Shown: positions 7,300-14,567 of the stretch, piece after piece
How positions within the stretch are numbered: the stretch's first letter is position 1
Layout of the letters: every line of letters starts with the position of its first letter
Assembly: GCA_964619815.1 (NCBI GenBank)
Contig: CAZUGK010000031.1
Coordinates: 1-36,192, forward strand
DNA: 36,192 nt
Origin: BRH-c25 sp964619815
GTDB lineage: Bacteria; Bacillota; Clostridia; Lutisporales; Lutisporaceae
Reading direction: 5' to 3'
Notes under the pieces: generated by a model
Seen by the model: only the letters and a program-made list of their open reading frames with translations
What the model was told of the DNA's origin: nothing
Databases searched by the model: none
Translations under genes and position numbers: made by a program

Positions 7300-8484
7300 A
7301 TGATAACCGAAAGAATTAAAAGAATGACTCCCTCCGCAACAATAGAGCTTGAGGGTACGGTAGCCGAGCTTGAAGCAGCAGGTGTGCATGTAATTGGTCT
7401 AAATGCCGGTGAACCGGATTTTAATACACCGGAAAATATCGTAAAGGCATGTGCAAAAGCAATTGAAAACGGCAAAACCAAATATATTTCCGTAACAGGT
7501 ATCAAGCCCTTGCGTGAGGCTATTTGCAGGAAGCTGAAAAAGGACAACAATGTGGATTATAGTCCAAAAGAGATTGTAGTATCAACAGGTGCAAAGCAAG
7601 CGCTGTACAATGCGGTATTAACAATTTGCAGTCCTGGTGACGAAGTAATCATACCTACTCCCTGCTGGGTCAGTTATGTTGAGATGGTCAAATTGGCAGA
7701 AGCAGTCCCGGTGTTTGTAAATACATACGGAAACTTCCAGTTGGATATTGCTGCCATAGAAAAGGCAATCACACCTAAGACGAAAGCAATTATAATAAAT
7801 ACACCCAATAATCCTACCGGAGCCGTATATACGGAGAAAGACCTATACGCTTTAGGCCAGTTGGCGGTTAAATATAATTTTTATGTCATATCTGACGAGG
7901 TATATGAAAAGCTGGTTTATGATGGTCGCAAGCATATTTGCATCGCTTCATTTTCTACTGAAATAAAAGCACATTCAATCATTGTGAACGGATTTTCAAA
8001 AGCATATGCAATGACAGGATGGCGCATAGGATACACTGCATCGCCTTCGGATATTGCAAAGGGTATTGCATCCTTACAGGGACATACCACCTCCAATAGC
8101 ACCACATTTGTACAATGGGCTGCTCTTGAAGCACTGGAAGGCCCTTCGGATACAATAGAATTTATGCGTCAAAAATTCGATGAACGTAGAATTTACCTGC
8201 TTGAACGGCTTCAAAACATGAAGGGAATCAAATGTTCCAAAGCTGATGGTGCATTCTATCTGCTTCCAGATGTAAGTAGCTATTTTGGCAAAAGCTTCGG
8301 TGACAAAATAATTAAGGACTCCTTCGATTTTTGCAACTATATGCTGGAAGAAGCACATTTGGCAATTGTACCCGGAGCAGCATTTGAAGCACCAAAAACC
8401 GTACGTATAGCTTACTCAAATTCCCTTGAGAATATCAAGAAGGGTATGGGCAATATGGAGAAGGCCCTTGCCAAACTCAAATAG
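7300..8484 (+). CDS. Class I/II pyridoxal-phosphate aminotransferase (aspartate/aromatic type)
   Basis: A fold-type I aminotransferase of the AspB-like subfamily Igamma, 394 residues. The Schiff-base lysine is K234 in NGFSKAYAMTGWRIGY. The cofactor aspartate is D199 in ISDEVYE with Y202, and PNNPTG at 169-174 is the usual binding block. A C-terminal TVRIAYSNS carries the carboxylate-binding arginine. CGAGGAGATG lies before the start. It would produce the 2-oxoacid that KorABC oxidises; 2-oxoglutarate as amino acceptor, or glutamate as donor, is possible. The substrate cannot be assigned. It is preceded by a racemase and followed 30 bases later by the M29-like gene, consistent with one operon. 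Confidence 0.87.
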   Translation: MITERIKRMTPSATIELEGTVAELEAAGVHVIGLNAGEPDFNTPENIVKACAKAIENGKTKYISVTGIKPLREAICRKLKKDNNVDYSPKEIVVSTGAKQALYNAVLTICSPGDEVIIPTPCWVSYVEMVKLAEAVPVFVNTYGNFQLDIAAIEKAITPKTKAIIINTPNNPTGAVYTEKDLYALGQLAVKYNFYVISDEVYEKLVYDGRKHICIASFSTEIKAHSIIVNGFSKAYAMTGWRIGYTASPSDIAKGIASLQGHTTSNSTTFVQWAALEALEGPSDTIEFMRQKFDERRIYLLERLQNMKGIKCSKADGAFYLLPDVSSYFGKSFGDKIIKDSFDFCNYMLEEAHLAIVPGAAFEAPKTVRIAYSNSLENIKKGMGNMEKALAKLK

Positions 8485-8514
8485 CACAATAAAAAGTATT
8501 AGGAGGATTGCAAT

Positions 8515-9477
8515 ATGAACCAAAAAGCAATTAAAGGATGCGAAGTCTTACTGTTTAAATGTGCTGAGGCTAAAAAAGGCGAAAAAGTACTGGTGATCAC
8601 CGATGATTCCAGTCAGGAAATCGGCCAATTGATGTATGACTGTGCATCAAACTTTACCGACACCACACTTATCTGTATGCGTGAGCGCAACACCCACGGC
8701 GCAGCGCCAACCGAAGCGGTCAGCGCTGCCATGGCTGTATCTGATATCATTTTTTCAGCTACCAAATTTTCCTTATATAATACATCTGCCAGAATTAACG
8801 CATGCAAAGCCGGTGCCCGATTCGTGAATATGGCAGATTACTCGGTGAAGATGCTCGAAGAAGGCTGTTTGTTCGTGGATTTTGAAAAAACTAGGGAGTT
8901 AGTGGACACTACTGCTGCAAAAATCATAGGCCAGAGCTGCACTATCACCACTCCCGCAGGTACGAACTTAACTACCTCCATAGCAGGCAGAAAGGCGGTC
9001 AGTGGCTATGGTTTGGCCAATAAGCCAGGTATGGCTGCTTCCCCACCAGATATTGAGACTGCTGTGGGTCCTGCTGACAACAGCGCTGAAGGAGTGTTGG
9101 TTATCGATGGCAGCATCCCGCTTCCTGGCCTTGGGATTATTCGGGAGCCTATAACGTTACAGGTTTCTCATGGCTATATCACTTCTATAAATGGTGGAGA
9201 AGAGGCGAAATTGCTGGAAAAGAACCTGAGGGATATGAATGACGGCAGGGTATTTCTGATTGCTGAGATAGGCTTCGGCATGAACACAGGTGCTTCTATC
9301 AGCGGTAGGATGCTGGAGGATGAAGGAGTATTTGGCACAATGCATATTGGCATCGGCAACAATCTATCATATGGAGGTGATAATGCAACGCCAATCCATA
9401 TCGACCTGATTATGAAAAAACCTACCTACATTGTTGATGGCAAGATGATTTACAAAGATGGCGTTATAATAGCATAA
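8515..9477 (+). CDS. M29 aminopeptidase / NicX-like metalloprotein (COG2309)
   Basis: A 320-residue member of the family that contains the thermophilic M29 aminopeptidases (AmpS, aminopeptidase T) and the NicX iron enzyme. Candidate metal ligands in the C-terminal half are E251 (IAEIGFGMN), H277 (TMHIGIGNN), H295 and D297 (PIHIDLIM), in the family order. The N-terminal half carries VLVITDDSSQEIG and ATKFSLYNTSARINACKAG, typical of short COG2309 proteins. It is shorter than true M29 peptidases (about 410), so peptidase activity is unproven, and an oxygenase role is unlikely in an anaerobic pathway. It follows the aminotransferase by 30 bases with a strong AGGAGG site. A hydrolytic or lyase step on the cluster's substrate is an inference. 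Confidence 0.72.
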   Translation: MNQKAIKGCEVLLFKCAEAKKGEKVLVITDDSSQEIGQLMYDCASNFTDTTLICMRERNTHGAAPTEAVSAAMAVSDIIFSATKFSLYNTSARINACKAGARFVNMADYSVKMLEEGCLFVDFEKTRELVDTTAAKIIGQSCTITTPAGTNLTTSIAGRKAVSGYGLANKPGMAASPPDIETAVGPADNSAEGVLVIDGSIPLPGLGIIREPITLQVSHGYITSINGGEEAKLLEKNLRDMNDGRVFLIAEIGFGMNTGASISGRMLEDEGVFGTMHIGIGNNLSYGGDNATPIHIDLIMKKPTYIVDGKMIYKDGVIIA

Positions 9478-9480
9478 TCT

Positions 9481-9714
9481 CATACTGAAGTCGTACTAGA
9501 CAGATCCAGTTATTATTGTGATTTGAAATGGTTAGGTCAGGACTTAAGAACAAACATAACCGCTATGCAATTGATTGAAGAATTTGCAGCAGCTGCAGAT
9601 GCTACTTATCTATTTGTAGATAATTGGTATACATCTGAATAGCTGATGCTCAATAGCCTTAAAAGAGGATATCAGACTATTATTCTCTTTTACCGCATGG
9701 TCTATTTATAAAAT
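9481..9714 (+). pseudogene. Transposase remnant (DDE type) with internal stop
   Basis: The frame starting at 9481 reads DLKWLGQDLRTNITAMQLIE, then LFVDNWYTSE, a TAG stop at 9640-9642, then LMLNSLKRGYQTI. The VD-x-WYTS followed by LMLNSLKRG pattern is that of DDE transposases related to the IS4-like superfamily. Only about 70 codons remain, with neither end of the protein and no visible terminal inverted repeats, so this is a scar rather than an element. It sits exactly between the M29-like gene and the transporter. The remaining bases to 9729 hold only the transporter's ribosome binding site. Confidence 0.7.
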
Positions 9715-9729
9715 AAAGGAGGCTATTTT

Positions 9730-10986
9730 ATGGAAAATCTAAATGACAAACTTACAATTAGAGACTATCTGAAAAGTATGGGACCTGGTGCTATTATGGC
9801 AGCCGCAATTATCGGTCCCGGTACTGTTACAACAGCATCAACCCAAGGTGCTAACTATAGCTATACTGCACTTTGGATCATTTTGGCTGCATGTGTAATC
9901 GCGTATTTCTTCCAGGAACCGGCTACCCGAATCTCCTTAGGTTGTAAGCAGGATGTTATGTTAGGTATTCGTGACCACATAGGCCCCAAAACTGCAAAAT
10001 TCCTGTATGTAGTTATATTCATAGGCAGTATCGCATTCCAGGCAGGCAACCTTTCCGGAGCTTCAATGGCATTGATATATTTCTTACCAGGTACAACTTA
10101 TCTGTTTTGGACTATAACAATGTCACTTTTTGCACTTTTGTTAGTTTGGTCCAATAAATATTCAATCATTGAGAATGTAAATCAGATACTCATTGTAATG
10201 ATGGTTCTTGCGTTTGTTATTACAGCCTTTTACTCTGGCCCAAGTATAGGCACTCTGCTCTCACAAGGTTTTACTTTCAAAATCCCCGGCGGAAATGCCA
10301 CACTTGCTCTTGGTCTTCTTGCCACAACGGTTACACCTAATCTGGTGCTGGGATACTCCGCATTCCTGCGCAAAAAGTATCCTAATCCTGAAAATGTAGG
10401 CAAGCTGATCAAAACATCACAGTTTGACCTTGGACTCAATATGTTTATCACTTTCTTGATTACCGCCTCCATTACCGTTTGCGCAGCAGCAGTTATTAAT
10501 CCACTAGGCATCAAGATCAAATCTGCAGGTGATATGGCGGTTCAGCTTACACCGATCCTTGGACGTTTTGCAGGCGTATTTTTCTCATTAGGTCTTTGGG
10601 CTGCTGCTTTCTCCTCAGTTTTATACCAGATTTCCTTGCATAATATGCTGCTTCCCAAAGCATTCAACCTAAGCGATGATCCTAAAGCAAAGCATAATGT
10701 TTTTATAACAATTCTTGTTGTCGTAATTCCTATTCTCATTATTGTATTATCGGGAACTTCACCTGTTTCGTTAATTATTACCGCCCAGGCTTTAAACGGT
10801 GTAGCGCTTCCGTTGGTGTTTATCCTAAGTTGGGTCCTTTGCAACAAGAAGGAATTTATGGGAAATTATTCTAACAAGCCATGGCAGAATGTGGTGATGG
10901 CTGTTACAACTGGATTTACACTGGTATTTGCTTGTAACGCCATAATTGGTGTAGTTAAAAAGATTATTACATTAATGGCTAGCTAA
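9730..10986 (+). CDS. Nramp-related transporter lacking canonical metal-binding residues
   Basis: A 418-residue integral membrane protein of the Nramp (SLC11) family, LeuT fold, with about 11 hydrophobic helices. The fold signature is clear: MGPGAIMAAAIIGPG and ALWIILAACVIAYFFQEPATR at the N-terminus. The canonical DPGN of helix 1, whose Asp and Asn bind the metal, reads G29-P30-G31-T32. The helix 6 MPH motif reads T202-P203-N204, so the selectivity methionine is also gone. Transition-metal transport is therefore doubtful; Mg2+ or an organic substrate is possible. It stands between amino-acid enzymes in one orientation (AGGAGG site, M20 gene 37 bases downstream), which suggests it imports the cluster's substrate. 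That assignment is inference. Confidence 0.85.
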   Translation: MENLNDKLTIRDYLKSMGPGAIMAAAIIGPGTVTTASTQGANYSYTALWIILAACVIAYFFQEPATRISLGCKQDVMLGIRDHIGPKTAKFLYVVIFIGSIAFQAGNLSGASMALIYFLPGTTYLFWTITMSLFALLLVWSNKYSIIENVNQILIVMMVLAFVITAFYSGPSIGTLLSQGFTFKIPGGNATLALGLLATTVTPNLVLGYSAFLRKKYPNPENVGKLIKTSQFDLGLNMFITFLITASITVCAAAVINPLGIKIKSAGDMAVQLTPILGRFAGVFFSLGLWAAAFSSVLYQISLHNMLLPKAFNLSDDPKAKHNVFITILVVVIPILIIVLSGTSPVSLIITAQALNGVALPLVFILSWVLCNKKEFMGNYSNKPWQNVVMAVTTGFTLVFACNAIIGVVKKIITLMAS

Positions 10987-11023
10987 TTGAAACATTTTTT
11001 ACAGTTGAAAGGAGAACCTTCCC

Positions 11024-12175
11024 ATGAAACAAAAAATACTGGAAAGACTTAAGGCTAATGAGCAGGAGATGTTTACACTCCTGTCGAATATGGTCAAAAT
11101 CCCAAGTGTTAGCGGTAATGAAGCAGAACTGGCCAAATATGTCAATGATTACTGCCTCAAGCAGGGCTTTGACAGTAGCATTGACAGACACGGCAATTTG
11201 CTGGCCATAGTGAAGGGAAAGCAAAGCGGAAAACGCATAGCGTTCAACAGCCACCTGGATACAGTTGCCATTGGAGATGGTTGGACCTGTAACCCCTTTA
11301 GCGGAGAAATAGTTGGAGACAGAATGTATGGCAGAGGCAGTACCGACTGTAAAGCGGCTATTGCCGCACAAATCATCGCTGCCAAGTCACTGGTAGAAGC
11401 CGGTGCAGACTTTGCCGGTGAAATTGCTCTGTGCTATCCTGTAGAGGAAGAGGTACAGAACGTCAGCCGCAAGGGCACGCTAAAAATGCTGCAGGATGGT
11501 TTTACGGCGGATATGGCCATCAATGGCGAGGATACGGATCTTCATGTTTGCCTGGCTTGTGAAGGCATGTTAGAGGTAAAAATAACAACCATTGGTGTAG
11601 GTGCGCATGGTGCTACACCCTTTAAGGGAAAGAATGCCATTAAAATGATGTGTAAGGTCATTGAAGAAATTGATAAGCTGGTTCCAGGTTACAACAAGTA
11701 TACAGGCAGCGGATCTATTAACCCCGGTGTTATATCTGGTGGCGAGAGATCCAGCGTTGTGCCGGATCGCTGTGAGCTGAAGGTTGCCAGATTTACGGTA
11801 CCCGGCGAAACAGGACCTATGTTCTATTCTCAGGTTCTTGGAATTATAGAACGCTTGAAGCTGCAGGATCCAACCTTTAATGCTATTGCAGAGCTTACTT
11901 ATGATTCCAATCCATCTGTTGTTTCTGAGGATGCGGAAGTAGTAAAATCGATAGTAAAGGCTCACGCAGAATTGGGAATGGAATGTCCATTTTATGGAAC
12001 GCCTCAACACGATGATGCAGACTTCCTTACCAATTTTGCGCATATTCCAACAGTCTTGTATGGACCGGGCAGTGGCCTGATGGCGCATATGCCGGATGAA
12101 TATGTGCTCCTTGAGGAAGTGGTAACTGCCGCAAAGGTGTACGCATTGACTGTTTACGACGCACTCAAAATCTAA
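11024..12175 (+). CDS. M20-family metallo-amidohydrolase (peptidase / deacylase)
   Basis: A 383-residue cytoplasmic zinc hydrolase of the ArgE/DapE/carboxypeptidase G2 family. Metal and catalytic residues are H77 and D79 (NSHLDT), D108 (GRGSTDCKAA), E141-E142 (YPVEEEV), the E169/D170 pair, and a late histidine in GLMAHMPDEYV. The dimerisation lid domain begins near residue 180 (LACEGMLEVKITTIGVGAHG). The usual GRGAxDMKG block is changed to GRGSTDCKA, keeping the bridging aspartate. It has a GGAGAA site and follows the transporter by 37 bases. A role in hydrolysing an N-acyl amino acid or small peptide brought in by the neighbour fits the context, but the substrate cannot be named. Confidence 0.85.
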   Translation: MKQKILERLKANEQEMFTLLSNMVKIPSVSGNEAELAKYVNDYCLKQGFDSSIDRHGNLLAIVKGKQSGKRIAFNSHLDTVAIGDGWTCNPFSGEIVGDRMYGRGSTDCKAAIAAQIIAAKSLVEAGADFAGEIALCYPVEEEVQNVSRKGTLKMLQDGFTADMAINGEDTDLHVCLACEGMLEVKITTIGVGAHGATPFKGKNAIKMMCKVIEEIDKLVPGYNKYTGSGSINPGVISGGERSSVVPDRCELKVARFTVPGETGPMFYSQVLGIIERLKLQDPTFNAIAELTYDSNPSVVSEDAEVVKSIVKAHAELGMECPFYGTPQHDDADFLTNFAHIPTVLYGPGSGLMAHMPDEYVLLEEVVTAAKVYALTVYDALKI

Positions 12176-12195
12176 TCTAAAAATATCTCATGATA

Positions 12196-12244
12196 TCGGC
12201 TGATTGATGGTTTTCTCTTAGCAGGAACCCCATTGATCAGCCGA
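12196..12244 (+). promoter_or_regulatory. Intercistronic RNA hairpin before the DegT-like gene
   Basis: TCGGCTGAT at 12196-12204 pairs perfectly with ATCAGCCGA at 12236-12244. The stem continues inward as TGATGG (12205-12210) with CCATTG (12230-12235) using two G-U pairs, giving 15 bp and a 19-base loop. No T run follows, so it is not a simple terminator. It may be a processing or stability element. Immediately after it AGGAGG (12251-12256) precedes a 14-codon ORF at 12261-12305 that overlaps the real start. Confidence 0.5.
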
Positions 12245-12276
12245 AGTCTTAGGAGGTTGTATGAAGGAGGAATATA

Positions 12277-13386
12277 ATGTTAATCGGTGGATTTCAGAAC
12301 ATTGATCTGGAAAAGCTTCAAAAACCATCACAGCAGCAGTGGCTGAGCCTGCCTTGTGACTCACACCGGCAATATACCCGCCAGGTGTTCACCAACAATG
12401 GACGCACTGCAACCATTTATCTTTTGAAATATTGTTTAGATTTAGAAGAAGACGATGTGATACTCTTGCCGGACTACTTGTGTCTGTCTATTATTGTATC
12501 TATTGAAGCACCTAATGTGAAATATCGTTTTTACCGTGTGAATCGTGATTTGAGCATAGATATGGAGGATTTGGCCGGTAAGCTTGACGAGCATGTAAAG
12601 GGTATATACATTATTAATTACTTTGGTGTGCCTTATGACCAGTCCACTGTTGATACGCTTAAAAGTATTCGCAGTGAGAGGAACATCACCATTATTGAAG
12701 ATATAACGCAATCATTGCTTTCCAAGGGCGAAACCCGCATGGGCTTTGGAGATTATCTGGTGGGCAGTACCAGAAAATGGCTGCCTATGACTGATGGCGG
12801 CATAATGGCGGCAAGGGATGGTGCTCCTTGTCAAATCGTGCCCTTGGAAGACGCATACAATGAAGCGGCTTACAAGCAGCTATTGATATCACTTATGAGA
12901 GACTACTATAACGCAAATCCTGAAAAAGACAAGCACACCTATTTGGTTATGGAGCAAAGGGCTAACAAAGCAAGATATACTGACCTGTCTGTTCGCAACA
13001 TGACGGACTTTTCCCGTAATATAATGTTCGCAAGCGATTTGGAAAGCATATCTGTAAGACGTCGAGCAAATTACAATTATCTTTATTCCAGGCTGAAGGA
13101 GCATCCTGGCATTAAAATTAGCAGCAAGCCTATGGATATGGAAGAAAAGTATGTGCCCTTCGGAATGTTCTTGCTGGTTGAGAATCGTGATGCATTTTAT
13201 AATTACCTGGTCGGGAAGGGTATCATCGGGGAGATTCAGTGGGTGCTTCCCCTTGAATATTACACACCGGGTGAAGATGCGCAGTATCTCTCTGAGCATA
13301 ACCTCATGATCCATTGTGATCAGCGCTATACAGAAGAGGAAATGTGTTATGTAGCCGACAGCATTCTTTCCTTCTTTGATGTATAG
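12277..13386 (+). CDS. DegT/DnrJ/EryC1/StrS-like PLP-dependent enzyme
   Basis: A 369-residue fold-type I PLP protein resembling sugar aminotransferases. Visible features are NGRTATIYLLKYC (phosphate-binding start), LPDYLCLSI, IIEDITQSL with D142 as the cofactor aspartate, and GSTRKWLPMTDGG in which K167 occupies the Schiff-base position. The canonical S-x-x-x-K-x-x-x-x-G-E-G-G is relaxed to STRKWLPMTDGG. No sugar-nucleotide genes are nearby, so a role in cell-surface sugar synthesis is not supported; it may act on the cluster's amino acid. AAGGAGGA lies 5 bases before the ATG. It is the last gene of the run and ends at a two-way terminator. Function unknown. Confidence 0.75.
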   Translation: MLIGGFQNIDLEKLQKPSQQQWLSLPCDSHRQYTRQVFTNNGRTATIYLLKYCLDLEEDDVILLPDYLCLSIIVSIEAPNVKYRFYRVNRDLSIDMEDLAGKLDEHVKGIYIINYFGVPYDQSTVDTLKSIRSERNITIIEDITQSLLSKGETRMGFGDYLVGSTRKWLPMTDGGIMAARDGAPCQIVPLEDAYNEAAYKQLLISLMRDYYNANPEKDKHTYLVMEQRANKARYTDLSVRNMTDFSRNIMFASDLESISVRRRANYNYLYSRLKEHPGIKISSKPMDMEEKYVPFGMFLLVENRDAFYNYLVGKGIIGEIQWVLPLEYYTPGEDAQYLSEHNLMIHCDQRYTEEEMCYVADSILSFFDV

Positions 13387-13450
13387 CACTGTAATAAGCA
13401 TAATTGGCCATGTTATCCTTGATAAGACTCTCTTGTACTGATGCGCTTAT

Positions 13451-13505
13451 AAAAAAACTCCTTCCTGCTTGAATTTGGTTCCTGCAGAAAGGAGTTAACT
13501 TTTTT
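13451..13505. terminator. Bidirectional terminator between the catabolic cluster and gntR
   Basis: AACTCCTT plus CTGC (13456-13468) pairs with GCAG plus AAGGAGTT (13484-13496), a 13-bp stem with one mismatch and a 15-base loop. A tract of seven A precedes it (13451-13457) and CTTTTTT follows (13499-13505), so it can stop transcripts from both convergent genes. Confidence 0.8.
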
Positions 13506-13532
13506 GCATTACCGCAAATTACATACATAAAA

Positions 13533-14204
13533 TTAAATCGGCTTATTACGTTCGCTGTAGTGCTCAATATGCTGTAAAACAACAGAATATGCCAGTTCAG
13601 GATCACGGGAGTCCAGTGCATTGATAATGCTAAGATGCTCATGGGTAGAAATAATTATTGTGGATGCTTCGCTAGCAGATGCTATCTTTTCGGTTTTTTC
13701 AACTAAATAACGGAAACGCATCGTATAGGATTTAACCTTTGTCAGTATCTCCGAGAGAAACTTCGAACCTGCATATGAGTGTAAAAGTTCATGTACTGCC
13801 ATGTCAGATTCAACATACGCAACTATATCAGAAGGATTATCAAGTACTTTGTTTAACTGTAAACGTACTGCATCAATCTTATCTTGGGGAATATTTGATA
13901 CGGAAATTTTTGCGGCATAGGGCTCCAGCATTTTACGTATGTCAACTGAAATTAAAAAGTCACTCAATTCACCAACAGCAACTACAGCCTGCTTATGTGC
14001 TACTAAATCAACCAGTCCGTCCTTGCTGAGCATGTTCAGAGCTTCTCTGATTGGTGCACTGCTTATGTTCATTTTGTTAGCGATGGCAAGTATATTCAGA
14101 CGTTCGCCGGGTTTAAAATTGCCAAGTAAAATTTCACTTTTTAATGCATTATAAACTCGATCCTTAATCAGCACTGTACTGCCGAAATTTTCAAATGTAT
14201 CCAT
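13533..14204 (-). CDS. GntR-family transcriptional regulator, FCD (FadR-like) subfamily
   Basis: A 223-residue DNA-binding regulator. The N-terminal winged helix (about residues 12-75) contains the GntR signature IANKMNISSAPIREALNMLS KDGLV in one block, and the C-terminal all-helical FCD domain (about 80-215) would bind a carboxylate ligand, often with a metal held by His/Asp residues. FCD regulators usually control catabolism of organic or amino acids. It faces the kor-to-DegT run tail to tail, so it is the obvious candidate regulator of that cluster, but this is positional evidence only. The start is supported by AGGAGGG 9 bases upstream. Its own promoter region carries an inverted repeat at 14283-14298. 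Confidence 0.88.
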   Translation of the reverse strand: MDTFENFGSTVLIKDRVYNALKSEILLGNFKPGERLNILAIANKMNISSAPIREALNMLSKDGLVDLVAHKQAVVAVGELSDFLISVDIRKMLEPYAAKISVSNIPQDKIDAVRLQLNKVLDNPSDIVAYVESDMAVHELLHSYAGSKFLSEILTKVKSYTMRFRYLVEKTEKIASASEASTIIISTHEHLSIINALDSRDPELAYSVVLQHIEHYSERNKPI

Positions 14205-14282
14205 TCAGGATACTCCCTCCTAATAAATAATATAAAAAGTCCATCAATAAAAATAAATTGATTGAGCTTAATTTAAACACAG

Positions 14283-14298
14283 TGTAAATGGTTTTACA
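14283..14298. promoter_or_regulatory. Inverted repeat upstream of gntR, possible autoregulatory site
   Basis: TGTAAA (14283-14288) and TTTACA (14293-14298) form a perfect inverted repeat around TGGT, 79 bases upstream of the gntR start codon. The size and symmetry suit a dimeric winged-helix regulator. The same spacing is not found at the kor promoter, so a shared regulon is not shown. Confidence 0.35.
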
Positions 14299-14503
14299 TA
14301 ATTTAATAAAATTCTATCATTATTTTACAGAGAAGACAATAGGACGAACAAATTATGTAAAAACTTAAAAAAATGTCACTCTAAAATGGAAATTTTATAT
14401 TCACAGATGGTTTATTTTACTATTTCTTTATGTTTGTTGATTATAATGAACATATTGCATATACATGCATAAAAAAATAAAATATAAGAAATATTCAAGC
14501 ATT

Positions 14504-14543
14504 ACTTGCATAAATATGCATATAATATTATAATTATTATCAA
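14504..14543 (+). promoter_or_regulatory. argG promoter overlapping an ARG box
   Basis: The -35 TTGCAT (14506-14511) and -10 TATAAT (14529-14534) are spaced by 17 bases. TGCATAAATATGCA at 14507-14520 is a perfect inverted repeat around AA and fits the arginine-repressor consensus TGNATWWWWATNCA. An ArgR/AhrC hexamer bound here would cover the -35 and spacer. The argC promoter at 17324-17366 has the same layout. Confidence 0.78.
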
Positions 14544-14567
14544 TATACTGAATTGGAGGTTAATTAT

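Larger units (their letters stand above)
14205..14567. other. Divergent intergenic region gntR / argG
   Basis: No gene is supported in these 363 AT-rich bases. The region contains the inverted repeat TGTAAATGGTTTTACA (14283-14298) near gntR, and the argG promoter with its ARG-box-like operator (14504-14543), listed separately. A second partial ARG-like half site, CATGCATAAAAAAATAAA, starts at 14464. Confidence 0.6.

Noticed and set aside
11570..12088. A 172-codon frame antisense to the M20 hydrolase gene
   Set aside because: Composition is that of a shadow frame, there is no domain and no start signal.
14464..14482. Second ARG box upstream of the argG promoter
   Set aside because: Only the left half fits the consensus; the right half lacks CA, so it is noted as a possible half site only.
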